Source: Paenibacillus sp. RC67
GTDB lineage: Bacteria > Bacillota > Bacilli > Paenibacillales > NBRC-103111
Assembly (NCBI RefSeq): GCF_030020805.1
Contig: NZ_CP125098.1
Span: 2,088,001-2,152,000, forward strand
DNA: 64,000 nucleotides
Direction: 5' to 3'
Shown here: positions 17,570 to 26,124 of the stretch, piece by piece
How the letters are laid out: each line of letters starts with the position of its first letter
How positions within the stretch are numbered: the stretch's first letter is position 1
The notes under the pieces: generated by a model
The model's input: the letters and a program-made list of their open reading frames with translations, nothing else
Told to the model about the DNA's origin: nothing
The model's database searches: none
Position numbers and translations under genes: made by a program

Positions 17570-18337
17570 TTGTTCGTGCAGCAAAGGCATCAAGCCATCA
17601 TTCATAAAATCAATAAGGAAAAATCCGTCGTTGTTTCCGATTTAATCGAGATGTTCGGCGTTTCATTCGAAACCGTGCGCAGGGATTTGGAGTTTCTGGA
17701 GAAGGAAGGTTTCCTGAGACGGGTTCACGGAGGAGCCATTCTAGCTGACATTGACTATAAGAAGGAGCAGCCGTTAACTTTTCGCGAAACGAAATTCGTG
17801 GAGGAAAAGAAGCAGCTCGTCGAGCTGGCAACGAAGTACGTGGAGGAAGGGCAATCCATCGCGCTGGACGTGAGCACGACGAATACGGAGTTCGCTAGAG
17901 CATTAAAGCGGAAGTTCGATCGGCTTACTATTATTACCAATTCTCTTCCTATTGCCAATGAGCTCGTAGATATGCCTGATTATACGATCATTTTGACAGG
18001 TGGGGTCATCCGCAACCAGGAGCGGGGAGTTGTCGGTGATTTGGCGGAAGCCTTCGTATCCCAGTTTCACGCAGATCTATTCTTCATGAGCGTGAGCGGC
18101 ATTTCGCTGGAGGAGGGCGTTACCGATTACGGAATCGCTGAAATCCAGCTGAAGAAGATTATGCATAAAAATGCCAAGAGAACCATCGCTCTCGCTGACA
18201 GCAGTAAGTTCGATGTCGTTTCCTTGATCAAAGTGTGCGCTATCGACGAAGTGGAGAGGTTCATAACGGATTCTTTAATCGACCGTGAGATTGTGGATAA
18301 GTATGCGAGTCACGGTATTCCAATCGTGTATGAGTAA
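17570..18337 (+). CDS. DeoR-family transcriptional regulator
   Basis: A 255-residue DNA-binding regulator. The N-terminal DeoR helix-turn-helix is read as VVVSDLIEMFGVSFETVRRDLEFLEKEGFLRRVHGGA. The C-terminal sugar-phosphate sensing domain has the TGG loop (ILTGGVIRNQERGVVG), the serine/glycine block FMSVSGISLEEGVTDYG and the end IALADSSKFD. These proteins usually repress sugar-catabolic operons and are released by a phosphorylated sugar. It is monocistronic, starts with TTG and is closed by a terminator at 18356. No neighbouring sugar operon shows its target. Confidence 0.9.
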   Translation: MFVQQRHQAIIHKINKEKSVVVSDLIEMFGVSFETVRRDLEFLEKEGFLRRVHGGAILADIDYKKEQPLTFRETKFVEEKKQLVELATKYVEEGQSIALDVSTTNTEFARALKRKFDRLTIITNSLPIANELVDMPDYTIILTGGVIRNQERGVVGDLAEAFVSQFHADLFFMSVSGISLEEGVTDYGIAEIQLKKIMHKNAKRTIALADSSKFDVVSLIKVCAIDEVERFITDSLIDREIVDKYASHGIPIVYE

Positions 18338-18355
18338 TGTCAATAAAAATATAGA

Positions 18356-18393
18356 GCACGGATTCCATTGGGGTGGAGTCCGTGCTTTTGTTT
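18356..18393 (+). terminator. Terminator of the DeoR-family gene
   Basis: GCACGGATTCCA (18356-18367) pairs with TGGAGTCCGTGC (18374-18385), with one wobble, followed by a T-rich run. The stretch from here to 18578 holds no gene I can support. Confidence 0.88.
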
Positions 18394-18578
18394 TATCAAG
18401 TAAACCCATGCAAACAAAACTTTTTACTTGGTGTGGCTACCGTACTATGGGGATGCTGCTCGCCTCCTTAGGCTCAAAAAATCTTTTTCCATGATACAAA
18501 TGCTTTCCTTCCCTTGTCTTCCTTACATGAGGAACAACAATAATATATTTTAACTTAAGGAGACATTAGGGAGAGAGT

Positions 18579-19389
18579 ATGGAAGTGAATTTACGGAAAC
18601 TCATCTTTGTAGGAATCTTTGTATACACCATTCTAATTTTATATTTCATGGTTATATGATTTTGGAAATGTTGCTGCTTTTATCCCTTTTGGAATATTCA
18701 TTCCCTTGTTGTATCGTATACGCTTTGGGAAGTTCATCCTCTTCTTTATCCTAGCGATTCTTGTGCTGGAGACGCTGCAAGCTTTAACCTATCTTGGCAG
18801 CTTTGATATAGATGATGTGATATCCAATACATTAGGTGCAGGGATCGGATTCGTTGCTTATAAGGTTGGTTTTTCTTCGAAAATTTCATTTAAAAAGCTC
18901 GCGGCTTCGGCATTATCTATAGGTGTACTTTTAGTTGGAATTATGACGATCTCTGAAACTATCCATTATGCTATGGCAAAAAGAGAAGGGCCTATTCAAG
19001 CATTAAGTGATCTGAAAGAAATGAATGAAAGTATGCCTATGACTAGAAAGCTTCCAAGCTTCACCGTTGCAGGTGAGAAGGTAGAGCCCAAAATGAACGT
19101 GTACAGCAGTGAAGATGGAAAAAGCACAAAATACACTTATATCTTAGGAAACAAAAAAGATGTCATGTTCTATGGCTATTATGGTATTCTCGACAATGAG
19201 GATTTCCAAGGCGAGGTCACGTTATTGGTGGATGGAGAATTGAGGGCACAGCTAAATGAACAATATGATGAGGATGCAGTAGTTCTAGACTTCCCAGTGG
19301 ACAGGATAAACGAAGTTACGTTTATAATAGCCGGGAACGCTAAGCTTTGGGATGTTGGCTTCACTGAGATGAAGCATTGGTGGGAGTAG
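18579..19389 (+). pseudogene. VanZ-like membrane protein, broken by a one-base frameshift
   Basis: ATG 18579 behind GGGAGAGA opens MEVNLRKLIFVGIFVYTILI, then meets TGA at 18657. The +1 frame continues without a gap as DFGNVAAFIPFGIFIPLLYRIR, then LETLQALTYLGSFDIDDVISNTLG, which is the VanZ-like pattern (a hydrophobic protein with a conserved Asp-Asn block). The downstream frame is open to 19389, with more than 100 extracytoplasmic residues that are not typical of VanZ. A single indel near 18650-18657 therefore splits a gene of about 269 codons. It could be a true pseudogene, a reading error, or a shorter protein started at 18706. Confidence 0.6.
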
Positions 19390-19407
19390 CAATCTAGTGC
19401 CATCATG

Positions 19408-19450
19408 ATGCATATTTTTGTCCGTCAGGGACAGAAGTATGCATTTTGTT
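19408..19450 (+). terminator. Terminator after the VanZ-like gene
   Basis: ATGCATA (19408-19414) pairs with TATGCAT (19438-19444), with an inner TGTCC/GGGACA stem, and TTTTG follows. Confidence 0.6.
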
Positions 19451-19575
19451 GTTTAGGCATGTTACATAGGGATTGGTGAACATCTTTTTCTATGTAGTTG
19501 TAATTGTGTTATTGAAATTGTGTGTGTTTGTGTGTTATTATGTGTGAACTAGCAGGTGAGAGGGGATGGCTTGGT

Positions 19576-20433
19576 GTGATTATTGTTTCGTTGTTACTTG
19601 TTATTTGTTCAGGCCTGACTCATGCGGTCTGGAATTTGTTTGCGAAAAAAAGTGAGGAGAAGGGCTTGTTCCTCTGGGCGATCCTAATTCCCTCTATTGT
19701 GATTTTGCTTCCATCTTCAGTGATGGAACTCATTCACGCGGACTTATCGGCATCAGGGTACGTATTAGTTGTCCTTTCCTTAGGGCTGCAGGCCGCCTAT
19801 GGTTTATTACTTACCGAAACGTATAAGCACGGTGATTTATCACAGGTTTACCCTGTAATGAGAGGGACTTCTACCTTGCTCATTCCGACGATAGGGGTTA
19901 TTTTTCTGGGAGAGTCACTGTCCCTATTGGGTTGGCTTGGCTTAGGCTGCATCCTAGCGGGGATTTTTATTATGAGTGGGCGGACTTTTGGCCGAAATAT
20001 CGGAGGGGCACAGCGGAAGCCGCTGCTGCTGGCGTTATCGGTTGGGTTATGTACGACATTTTATGTACTAGTAGACAAACTTAATCTACATAATTTATCG
20101 CCCTTCACCTTACTGGAGATTGCAAATATCGGATTTGTATTGGGGATTTCTAAATCTGTTCTTGGCGTTCCTAGCTTGAAAAAGCAGCTAATCATGAATT
20201 GGAAAGGAATTGCTGTTGGAGCGATTTTGAATCCGGGCTCTTACTTGTTATTCCTCTATGCTATGAGCATTTCTCCGTTGTCGCACATATCCCCAATACG
20301 CGAGATAGGCATTGTGTTTGGAACGATTCTGGGGGTATGGCTTCTGAAGGAAAAACAAGCGACTCAACGAATCATCTCATCTGCCATCGTTGCGCTGGGC
20401 ATTATGCTGGTGGCAGCGTTCGGCGCATCATGA
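19576..20433 (+). CDS. EamA/DMT-superfamily transporter
   Basis: Membrane transporter of the drug/metabolite superfamily, about 285 residues with ten hydrophobic segments in two related halves. Both EamA halves show the short signature near the helix ends (YPVMRGTSTLLIPTIGVIFLG in half one, SHISPIREIGIVFGTILGV in half two). I prefer GTG 19576, preceded by GAGAGGGG, because the additional upstream residues (MCLCVIMCELAGERGW) look non-coding. Substrates vary in this family and cannot be inferred. It appears monocistronic. Confidence 0.82.
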   Translation: MIIVSLLLVICSGLTHAVWNLFAKKSEEKGLFLWAILIPSIVILLPSSVMELIHADLSASGYVLVVLSLGLQAAYGLLLTETYKHGDLSQVYPVMRGTSTLLIPTIGVIFLGESLSLLGWLGLGCILAGIFIMSGRTFGRNIGGAQRKPLLLALSVGLCTTFYVLVDKLNLHNLSPFTLLEIANIGFVLGISKSVLGVPSLKKQLIMNWKGIAVGAILNPGSYLLFLYAMSISPLSHISPIREIGIVFGTILGVWLLKEKQATQRIISSAIVALGIMLVAAFGAS

Positions 20434-20519
20434 GCAAAGCGTGAACATTACCTGGAAAATGTGAATATAGTGCAAAAATAGATGAATATTGTGGTCTCTG
20501 CTGCAATGTTCATTTGTTA

Positions 20520-20542
20520 TATAATAAATGAAAGCGCTTTAT
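20520..20542 (+). promoter_or_regulatory. -10 box and catabolite-responsive element (cre) of the orphan sugar-binding protein
   Basis: TATAAT (20520-20525) is followed by TGAAAGCGCTTTAT (20529-20542), which fits the CcpA operator consensus TGWAANCGNTNWCA except at the last position. A cre overlapping the transcription start normally means repression by preferred sugars. Confidence 0.65.
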
Positions 20543-20647
20543 GTAAGCGTTTTAAAAAAGAGTTTATTTATATTCAGTATAAAAGAAGTCATCACGGCAC
20601 CTATTATTGTTTTATGATTATTTCATTTAATTTAGGGGGTCACAGAA

Positions 20648-21958
20648 ATGAAAAAAAGAAATCAAGTGATGCTTGCTTCAACCTTAAGTGGTCTGCTTCT
20701 TATGTCTGCGTGTGGTGGTGACAGTGGAGGGTCCAAAGAAAGCCAACCGGCTAAGGTCGCTAGTGATGTCAAACGAGACCCTGTAGAAATTACGTTCTAC
20801 CGTCCCAATACAGGAACAACGGATGAACAATTTATGGACTTGATGGGCAAAAAAATTAAAGAGAAATTCCCATACGTGACCCCCAAATTTATACCCTTCG
20901 GTACAGGAACGAGCATCAATGAGGTGATTGCATCTGGACAAGAACTCGATATCGTCATTCTTTCCATCGGTTTTGTTGCACAATTCCAAAACTACAACCT
21001 GCAGACGGATTTGAACGAATTTATTAAGAAAACAAATTACGATACAAACCGTCTGGAAAAATCAACGTTTGATTTTATTAAGGACTATGGCAAGGGAAGC
21101 GTATTTTCACTACCCATCTTTACAACGGCTGAAGTTCTAATGTACAACAAGGACTTGTTCGATAAATTCGGTGTTTCTTATCCGAAGGAGGGCATGACCT
21201 GGGACGATGTGTATGAGCTTTCCAAAAAGATGTCCCGTAATGAGGGAGGTACCCAGTATTACGGTTTAATGACTTCTGTTTCACATATGGAGAGGGTAAA
21301 CCAGCTATCGCTTCCGTTCGTCGATCCTAAGACAATGAAGCCTGTGGTAGATTCGGAAAAATTCAAAATGTTTGCTGAGAACTTTGCTAGATTTTATAAA
21401 ATACCGGGAGCCATTGTGCCAAAAGAAAGACAAGGGAAAGAGGCCGATCTATTCCTCAAGGACAGGACGCTTGCGATGTACGCTTACTTTAACAGCACCA
21501 TGGTAGGTGCTCCTGCTGATATGAACCTGGATGCCGTTCCGCTTCCTTCGTTTAAAGAAGCACCAGGAGTCGGATCTCAAATGTATCCTACATTAGCTAG
21601 TATAGCCAGCACAAGCAAGCATAAAGATGTTGCTTTCGATATATTGGCTTACTTGACTTCGGATGAGATGCAGGAGAAGTTCGCGGCTGACGGTACCGGT
21701 ATGCCTGTTGTAAACAATTCGAAGCTGATCGAATCATTCGGTAGAGATATCCCGACGCTCAAAGGAAAAAACATCAAGGCATTCTATCCGACTAAGCCGG
21801 CACCGATTTCGCCTAAAACCGTCTATGACGATATTGTGGAAAAACCAACGACAACTGCGTTCAGAGAGGTTGCCCAAGATATAAGCGATGCGAACACAGC
21901 TTTCCGCAAGGCGGCGGAGCAAGCGACCAAGGATATCGAGGCGGCGGCAAAGAAATAA
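20648..21958 (+). CDS. Sugar ABC transporter substrate-binding lipoprotein (family 1), no permease beside it
   Basis: Extracellular family 1 solute-binding protein, 436 residues, with lipobox MSAC (Cys22). Family features are the start of the mature domain (VEITFYRPNTGTTDEQ), the YNKDLFDKFGVSYPKEGMTWDD segment typical of carbohydrate-binding members, and the end region with FDILAYLTSDEMQEKFA. The ribosome site TTAGGGGG precedes ATG 20648. No permease follows: the gene is closed by a terminator at 22009, so it probably works with permeases from elsewhere, possibly those at 26125-27915. The upstream cre predicts catabolite repression. Confidence 0.9.
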   Translation: MKKRNQVMLASTLSGLLLMSACGGDSGGSKESQPAKVASDVKRDPVEITFYRPNTGTTDEQFMDLMGKKIKEKFPYVTPKFIPFGTGTSINEVIASGQELDIVILSIGFVAQFQNYNLQTDLNEFIKKTNYDTNRLEKSTFDFIKDYGKGSVFSLPIFTTAEVLMYNKDLFDKFGVSYPKEGMTWDDVYELSKKMSRNEGGTQYYGLMTSVSHMERVNQLSLPFVDPKTMKPVVDSEKFKMFAENFARFYKIPGAIVPKERQGKEADLFLKDRTLAMYAYFNSTMVGAPADMNLDAVPLPSFKEAPGVGSQMYPTLASIASTSKHKDVAFDILAYLTSDEMQEKFAADGTGMPVVNNSKLIESFGRDIPTLKGKNIKAFYPTKPAPISPKTVYDDIVEKPTTTAFREVAQDISDANTAFRKAAEQATKDIEAAAKK

Positions 21959-22008
21959 AGCCGCAGTTAGAGCGGACATAGTTGCAAGCTCAGGTTAAAT
22001 AATTATAA

Positions 22009-22044
22009 AAACGGCAGCTTCGGGACTTTCGAACGCTGCCGTTT
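22009..22044. terminator. Bidirectional terminator between the orphan binding protein and the response regulator
   Basis: AAACGGCAGC (22009-22018) and GCTGCCGTTT (22035-22044) form a perfect outer stem with an inner TTCG/CGAA pairing. It lies between convergent genes and can serve both. Confidence 0.85.
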
Positions 22045-22055
22045 CTGTGTGTCGA

Positions 22056-22742
22056 TCATAGCTTCCTCAACACCTCGAATATTTTTAATTCATTGACCGT
22101 TGCTACAACTTCAGCGGTGCTCTGCATTTTGAATTTTTTCAGGATGCTGCCAGCCTGTTTCTTAATCGTTTCATATTCGACGGTTCGTTCCTCGGAAATT
22201 TGCTTGCGCGTTTTATTTTCGCATAGAAGCTTGAGCACTTGAAGCTCACTTGGAGTCAGCTCCGAAATAATTTGAATGACATAGAGCAGACTTGTTTCGG
22301 TTTTTTTGATGCGAACGAATTCTTCGCGTATTTTCTCAGCGATCATTGGACGGATAGGGGAGCGGTTATGAAAAGCGGAGCGAATGGCTTCCACAATTTC
22401 TTCCTTTTCCGCGGTTTTAAGAATATAATCCATAATACCGGTTTGAAAAGCGGCAAATATAATATTGTCGTCCTTGTGGACCGTCAGTACAATAATTTTA
22501 ATATGTGGGAGCTTCTCGTTAATTTGCTTGGCTGCATGAATACCTGCTAACGGATCCTCCATTTCGATATCCATGAGTACAATGTCCGGTTGATGCATGG
22601 CTGCGTACATCACTGCTTCGTAACCCGAGCTTGCTGACGCTACACTCTCCATATCCTCGCAAGCGGCGATGATGCGTTCAAGCCTTCTGCGATGGGCCTC
22701 CATATCGTCCACGATAAGTATTTTTATATGATCCCCGTTCAT
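22056..22742 (-). CDS. Two-component response regulator, NarL/LuxR type
   Basis: A 228-residue transcription factor. The receiver domain shows the acidic pair in ILIVDD (Asp12-Asp13), the phosphorylation site in DIVLMDIEME (Asp58) and the lysine in DYILKTAEKEE. The C-terminal LuxR-type helix-turn-helix begins LTPSELQVLKLLCENKTRKQISEE. It lies 114 bp downstream of a histidine kinase on the same strand, so the two form a two-component pair. The divergent sugar transporter is the obvious target, by context. NarL-type regulators are unusual for this job in Paenibacillus, where AraC-type YesN-like regulators are commoner. Confidence 0.9.
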   Translation of the reverse strand: MNGDHIKILIVDDMEAHRRRLERIIAACEDMESVASASSGYEAVMYAAMHQPDIVLMDIEMEDPLAGIHAAKQINEKLPHIKIIVLTVHKDDNIIFAAFQTGIMDYILKTAEKEEIVEAIRSAFHNRSPIRPMIAEKIREEFVRIKKTETSLLYVIQIISELTPSELQVLKLLCENKTRKQISEERTVEYETIKKQAGSILKKFKMQSTAEVVATVNELKIFEVLRKL

Positions 22743-22856
22743 TTCAAGTGCCTCCCCTTTTTAACTCTCTTGTCTGAACCTCGGCGAATGGGGGTATATT
22801 TCATTCCCCTACCTTATTTTTGTAATTCCTAAAGAACAGCTTTGATCGGGCTGATC

Positions 22857-24359
22857 CTAAATGACAGGTAGATAAATACGGAACGTTGTACCCTCTCCTA
22901 GCTTGCTGTCGACACTGATCTTACCATCGTGGCCGGATACAATTTTGTGACAGTACGAAAGGCCGATCCCCCAATTATGAATCGATGGTTTGGTCGAGAA
23001 AAATGGGGAGAAGATCATATCCAAATGCTCCTTCGGCATACCCGGCCCATTGTCGGTAATGGAGATCATTCCCCAGCTGTCCTGACGTCCCAGTTGAATC
23101 GTGATAGCTCCATCCGCCGAACCGGCTATCGATTCGAGAGCGTTTTCAATAATGTTATAAATCGCTTCAGCCATATGCTGCTGATCAATATAAGCTGAAG
23201 GGATTTCAGCACTGGCTACAAATTTGATATCTGCCTGATGGGGGCCTTGCTTGACCAGTGACAATGCTTCCTTAACGGGAAGGTTGAGGCGGCATGGCTG
23301 CAGGTTCAGCTCGATCGATTTGAGCTTGTGAACCGCATCGCTTATACTTTCCATCGCGGCAGAGCACGACTTCAGCATCAGGTCCAGGCTGTACGATGTA
23401 TCTTCATCGTCTGCATGCTTCTCCTTCAAATATTCCGCTTCGGAACGGACGGCGAGCAGATGATTTTTCAAAGCGTGAGTAAAGGCCCTGGCTCCCAAGG
23501 ATGCCGTATCGATGCTTTTGTTGATTTGAACGTCCTGATTTTTGTGATAAGCCTCTATAGAATTATATTTAAACACGATAAATAGCAAAAAGGCCAGCGC
23601 CGCAAACACAACATAAGGAAATACGTACAACGTTAGTGGGTAAGAGCCGATAGGGGGCTGAAGGTAGTTGTAGTAGCCTTGCAGGTAGGTTGCGATGACC
23701 AGGTTTTTAGGAGCCCATGAGAACAGCAGGAAATGAATCAGGACAACAGGAATCAGGCTCAATATATGATATAGAGCATAGTTTTTCAGAAAGCGAATCT
23801 TTGGATAATTCATATAATAATTGAGCAGCATCCAGAAGGCGATTAGGATAAGCGCATCTCCCGCATAACGGAAACCGTATTCAAGAAAATGAATCACAGA
23901 GCTTAAAGATAGCCCTTCCGTACTGGCACTATTCACGGCAATGTCTTGTAGCCATATTTGAATACCCGGATCGTAAAATACAAATGAAATGATAGAAAAC
24001 ATGGCAATAGCCGTATAAATATTGGCGTTTGTACGTTTTCGGGAAGTACGTGTAAAGGAAACGGCAAAGCATAAAAGTGACCCGTTAAACAAAATGATGC
24101 CGCCATTCAGTAAACGAATCAGCATGTTGACGTTGAATTTGGTCAGCACCAAGTAGTTCCATGTTCCTGGACTGAAGTTAAAGAACGTATGAATGATATT
24201 GTAGTAATAATTGAATTTACTCAAATACAAAGTAAAGGAAACGAACGAAATGACCCATCCGAGGATAATGCCGAACATGAATCGGGTGGACAGGCTGTTG
24301 AGCTTACGATAAGTGAGAAGAATCGAACAGACGATAAACAATAGCGTGAAATAGATCAT
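22857..24359 (-). CDS. Sensor histidine kinase with seven N-terminal membrane segments
   Basis: A 500-residue membrane kinase. About seven hydrophobic segments fill residues 1-265, without a large extracellular domain, so the signal may be sensed in the membrane or through a partner. The phospho-acceptor region is FTHALKNHLLAVRSEAEYL (near residue 295). The ATPase domain shows the N box NIIENALES, G1 DNGPGMP, the F box FSPFFSTK and G2 WGIGLSYCHKIV. It starts at ATG 24359, divergent from the sugar-binding lipoprotein at 24507, and is followed by its response regulator. Confidence 0.9.
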   Translation of the reverse strand: MIYFTLLFIVCSILLTYRKLNSLSTRFMFGIILGWVISFVSFTLYLSKFNYYYNIIHTFFNFSPGTWNYLVLTKFNVNMLIRLLNGGIILFNGSLLCFAVSFTRTSRKRTNANIYTAIAMFSIISFVFYDPGIQIWLQDIAVNSASTEGLSLSSVIHFLEYGFRYAGDALILIAFWMLLNYYMNYPKIRFLKNYALYHILSLIPVVLIHFLLFSWAPKNLVIATYLQGYYNYLQPPIGSYPLTLYVFPYVVFAALAFLLFIVFKYNSIEAYHKNQDVQINKSIDTASLGARAFTHALKNHLLAVRSEAEYLKEKHADDEDTSYSLDLMLKSCSAAMESISDAVHKLKSIELNLQPCRLNLPVKEALSLVKQGPHQADIKFVASAEIPSAYIDQQHMAEAIYNIIENALESIAGSADGAITIQLGRQDSWGMISITDNGPGMPKEHLDMIFSPFFSTKPSIHNWGIGLSYCHKIVSGHDGKISVDSKLGEGTTFRIYLPVI

Positions 24360-24437
24360 GTTGAACGACTCCAGATGTCAGATTACGGGTGAATGGAAGA
24401 GGGGGAATAAAACTTTCACCTTCTGCGACCGGCTCGA

Positions 24438-24475
24438 ATTCCCCTATACTATAGACAGCGACGAAAGCGTAATCA
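24438..24475. promoter_or_regulatory. Candidate control region of the sugar transporter operon
   Basis: In the 147-bp divergent gap, ATTCCCCTA (24438-24446) overlaps the TATACT box at 24445-24450. It is followed by CGAAAGCGTAATCA (24462-24475), which differs from the cre consensus at two positions. ATTCCCCTA also occurs at 22803-22811 between kinase and regulator, and ATTCCCCT at 25923-25930 in the operon. No good -35 box is seen, which would fit an activated promoter. Confidence 0.4.
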
Positions 24476-24506
24476 TTATGATAACAAAACAAGGGATGGA
24501 TGTAAA

Positions 24507-25823
24507 ATGAAAAAAATGATAAGTGTTGCCTTAGCGGGGACCTTATTGGTAGGGCTTGCAGCAGGCTGTGGTGATAAACAGGCCGAGAATAAAGCGGCGG
24601 ATAATGGGTCTTCATCGGATTCGAAAACGATTAATCTTCGCATGACGATACTTCCTGATGACTTGGAAACGACCAAGCTGGCGTATGAAGAATTCAAGAA
24701 AGAAAACCCGAATATCAACGTTCAGTTCGAGACGATTCCTCAAGCGCAATATTATGAGAAGCTGCGTCTGCAATTATCCGGTGGGGAAAAGATTGATCTG
24801 TTCGGCGGCAATATGGACGTATTCCTGGATACAGGAATTTTGGAGCCTTTGGATGATTACATTAAAAAAGACAATGTGGACGTGTCCGGCTTCGGTCCGT
24901 TGTACGACGGCATGAAGGTGAACGACAAAATGTACGGATTACCTTACCGCAAATCCAATTACATGCTGTATTACAACAAAACGCTGTTCGATCAAATGAA
25001 CGTGCCTTATCCGAAAGCGGACATGACCTGGGACGAGTTCAGAGACTTGGCTAAGAAAATGACCAAAGGCGAGGGTGCCAACAAAATTTACGGTGCTTAC
25101 TTGCAGCAATGGGCGCAAACCTGGTACATGCAGACCGTTCAAACCGGAGCATCCATTATTGATAAGGATCTGACTCCATTCAAAAAAGCGCTCCAATTCC
25201 GTAAGGATATGGAGAAGGATGGCTCGATTATGCCATGGTCCGAGCAAGTGACGACTTCTGCACATTACAATTCGGCGTTCCAAAAGGGCAACGTAGCGAT
25301 GAATCTAATCGGTGACTGGCACGTAGCGCAGCTTCGTCAAGCGGAAGCGGATAAAAAAATCAGCTTTGATTGGGATGTCGTGCCGATTCCTCATCCTCCA
25401 GGTGTAGCAGCTAATACAAGCTTGGCGACTCCGGTATCGATCATGATTAACAAGGATTCGAAGAACAAAGAAGCGGCGTTCAAGCTGCTGCAATTTATGA
25501 CGGGTGCCAAAGGCGCAAAAGTATTTGCATCTAAAGGCTTCCTGACCGGTTTTACGAACGATGATATCCGCAAAGCGTATGTTGGCGACGGCAGCATGAA
25601 GCCGAAGAACATTCATTACTTTGTAGAACAAAAGGAATATCCAGAGTATCCGCTGCTACCAGGTGTGAAAAACATCGTCGTCGGCAATATCTATTTGCAG
25701 GAAGGCGAGCTGGCGTTATCCGGTGGCCAAACGGTTGATCAGGCGATCCAAAAGATCGGCGAGCGCGTTCAGAAAGAATGGGCGGATAAATACGCCAAGG
25801 ATTACAAAGCAGGCAAAAAATAA
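24507..25823 (+). CDS. Sugar ABC transporter substrate-binding lipoprotein (family 1)
   Basis: Extracellular carbohydrate-binding lipoprotein of 438 residues. The signal peptide ends in lipobox AAGC (Cys21). Typical stretches are INLRMTILPDDLETTKLAYE, the YYNKTLFDQMNVPYPKADMTWDE segment and, near the end, the FKLLQFMTGAKGAKVFA helix. It heads an operon with two permeases and a sulfatase, so the ligand is probably an oligosaccharide, perhaps a sulfated disaccharide released by the PL8 lyase encoded downstream; that is inference from context. Confidence 0.92.
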   Translation: MKKMISVALAGTLLVGLAAGCGDKQAENKAADNGSSSDSKTINLRMTILPDDLETTKLAYEEFKKENPNINVQFETIPQAQYYEKLRLQLSGGEKIDLFGGNMDVFLDTGILEPLDDYIKKDNVDVSGFGPLYDGMKVNDKMYGLPYRKSNYMLYYNKTLFDQMNVPYPKADMTWDEFRDLAKKMTKGEGANKIYGAYLQQWAQTWYMQTVQTGASIIDKDLTPFKKALQFRKDMEKDGSIMPWSEQVTTSAHYNSAFQKGNVAMNLIGDWHVAQLRQAEADKKISFDWDVVPIPHPPGVAANTSLATPVSIMINKDSKNKEAAFKLLQFMTGAKGAKVFASKGFLTGFTNDDIRKAYVGDGSMKPKNIHYFVEQKEYPEYPLLPGVKNIVVGNIYLQEGELALSGGQTVDQAIQKIGERVQKEWADKYAKDYKAGKK

Positions 25824-26124
25824 TTATTAGATAAAAAAATGAATCAAACTTTGCTTGAGCTTGTGAAAAGGGTTCTGACGGTTCGAGAGACTTGCGATAT
25901 TTCCCAACTAGTTAGGTAGGATATTCCCCTGGAAGAGTTTATGTCCGCCTTTGAAATTCATGAAAATACCTATAAAAATAGTTCGTGTTTCATGGGTTTC
26001 AACAGCGGCTGGAGGGGGATATTCTACCGGTACCCTTTTGGCAAATATCATTGAAAAGTTTCTTACAAACATCTGTGTTTCACATCGTAAGGCAAAGTTT
26101 GATTACAGGAGGGAGTTGGACCGC
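25824..26124 (+). other. 300-bp gap inside the sugar transporter operon
   Basis: Between binding protein and first permease. It holds two related boxes, GATATTTCCC (25894-25903) and GATATTCCCC (25920-25929), and a frame open in phase with the permease from 25951. The frame has no ribosome site and does not look like a permease N-terminus, so I treat this as untranslated. Confidence 0.4.

Noticed and set aside
25951-26124. N-terminal extension of the MalF-type permease
   Set aside because: A strong ribosome site at 26107 and family-like N-terminus support GTG 26125.
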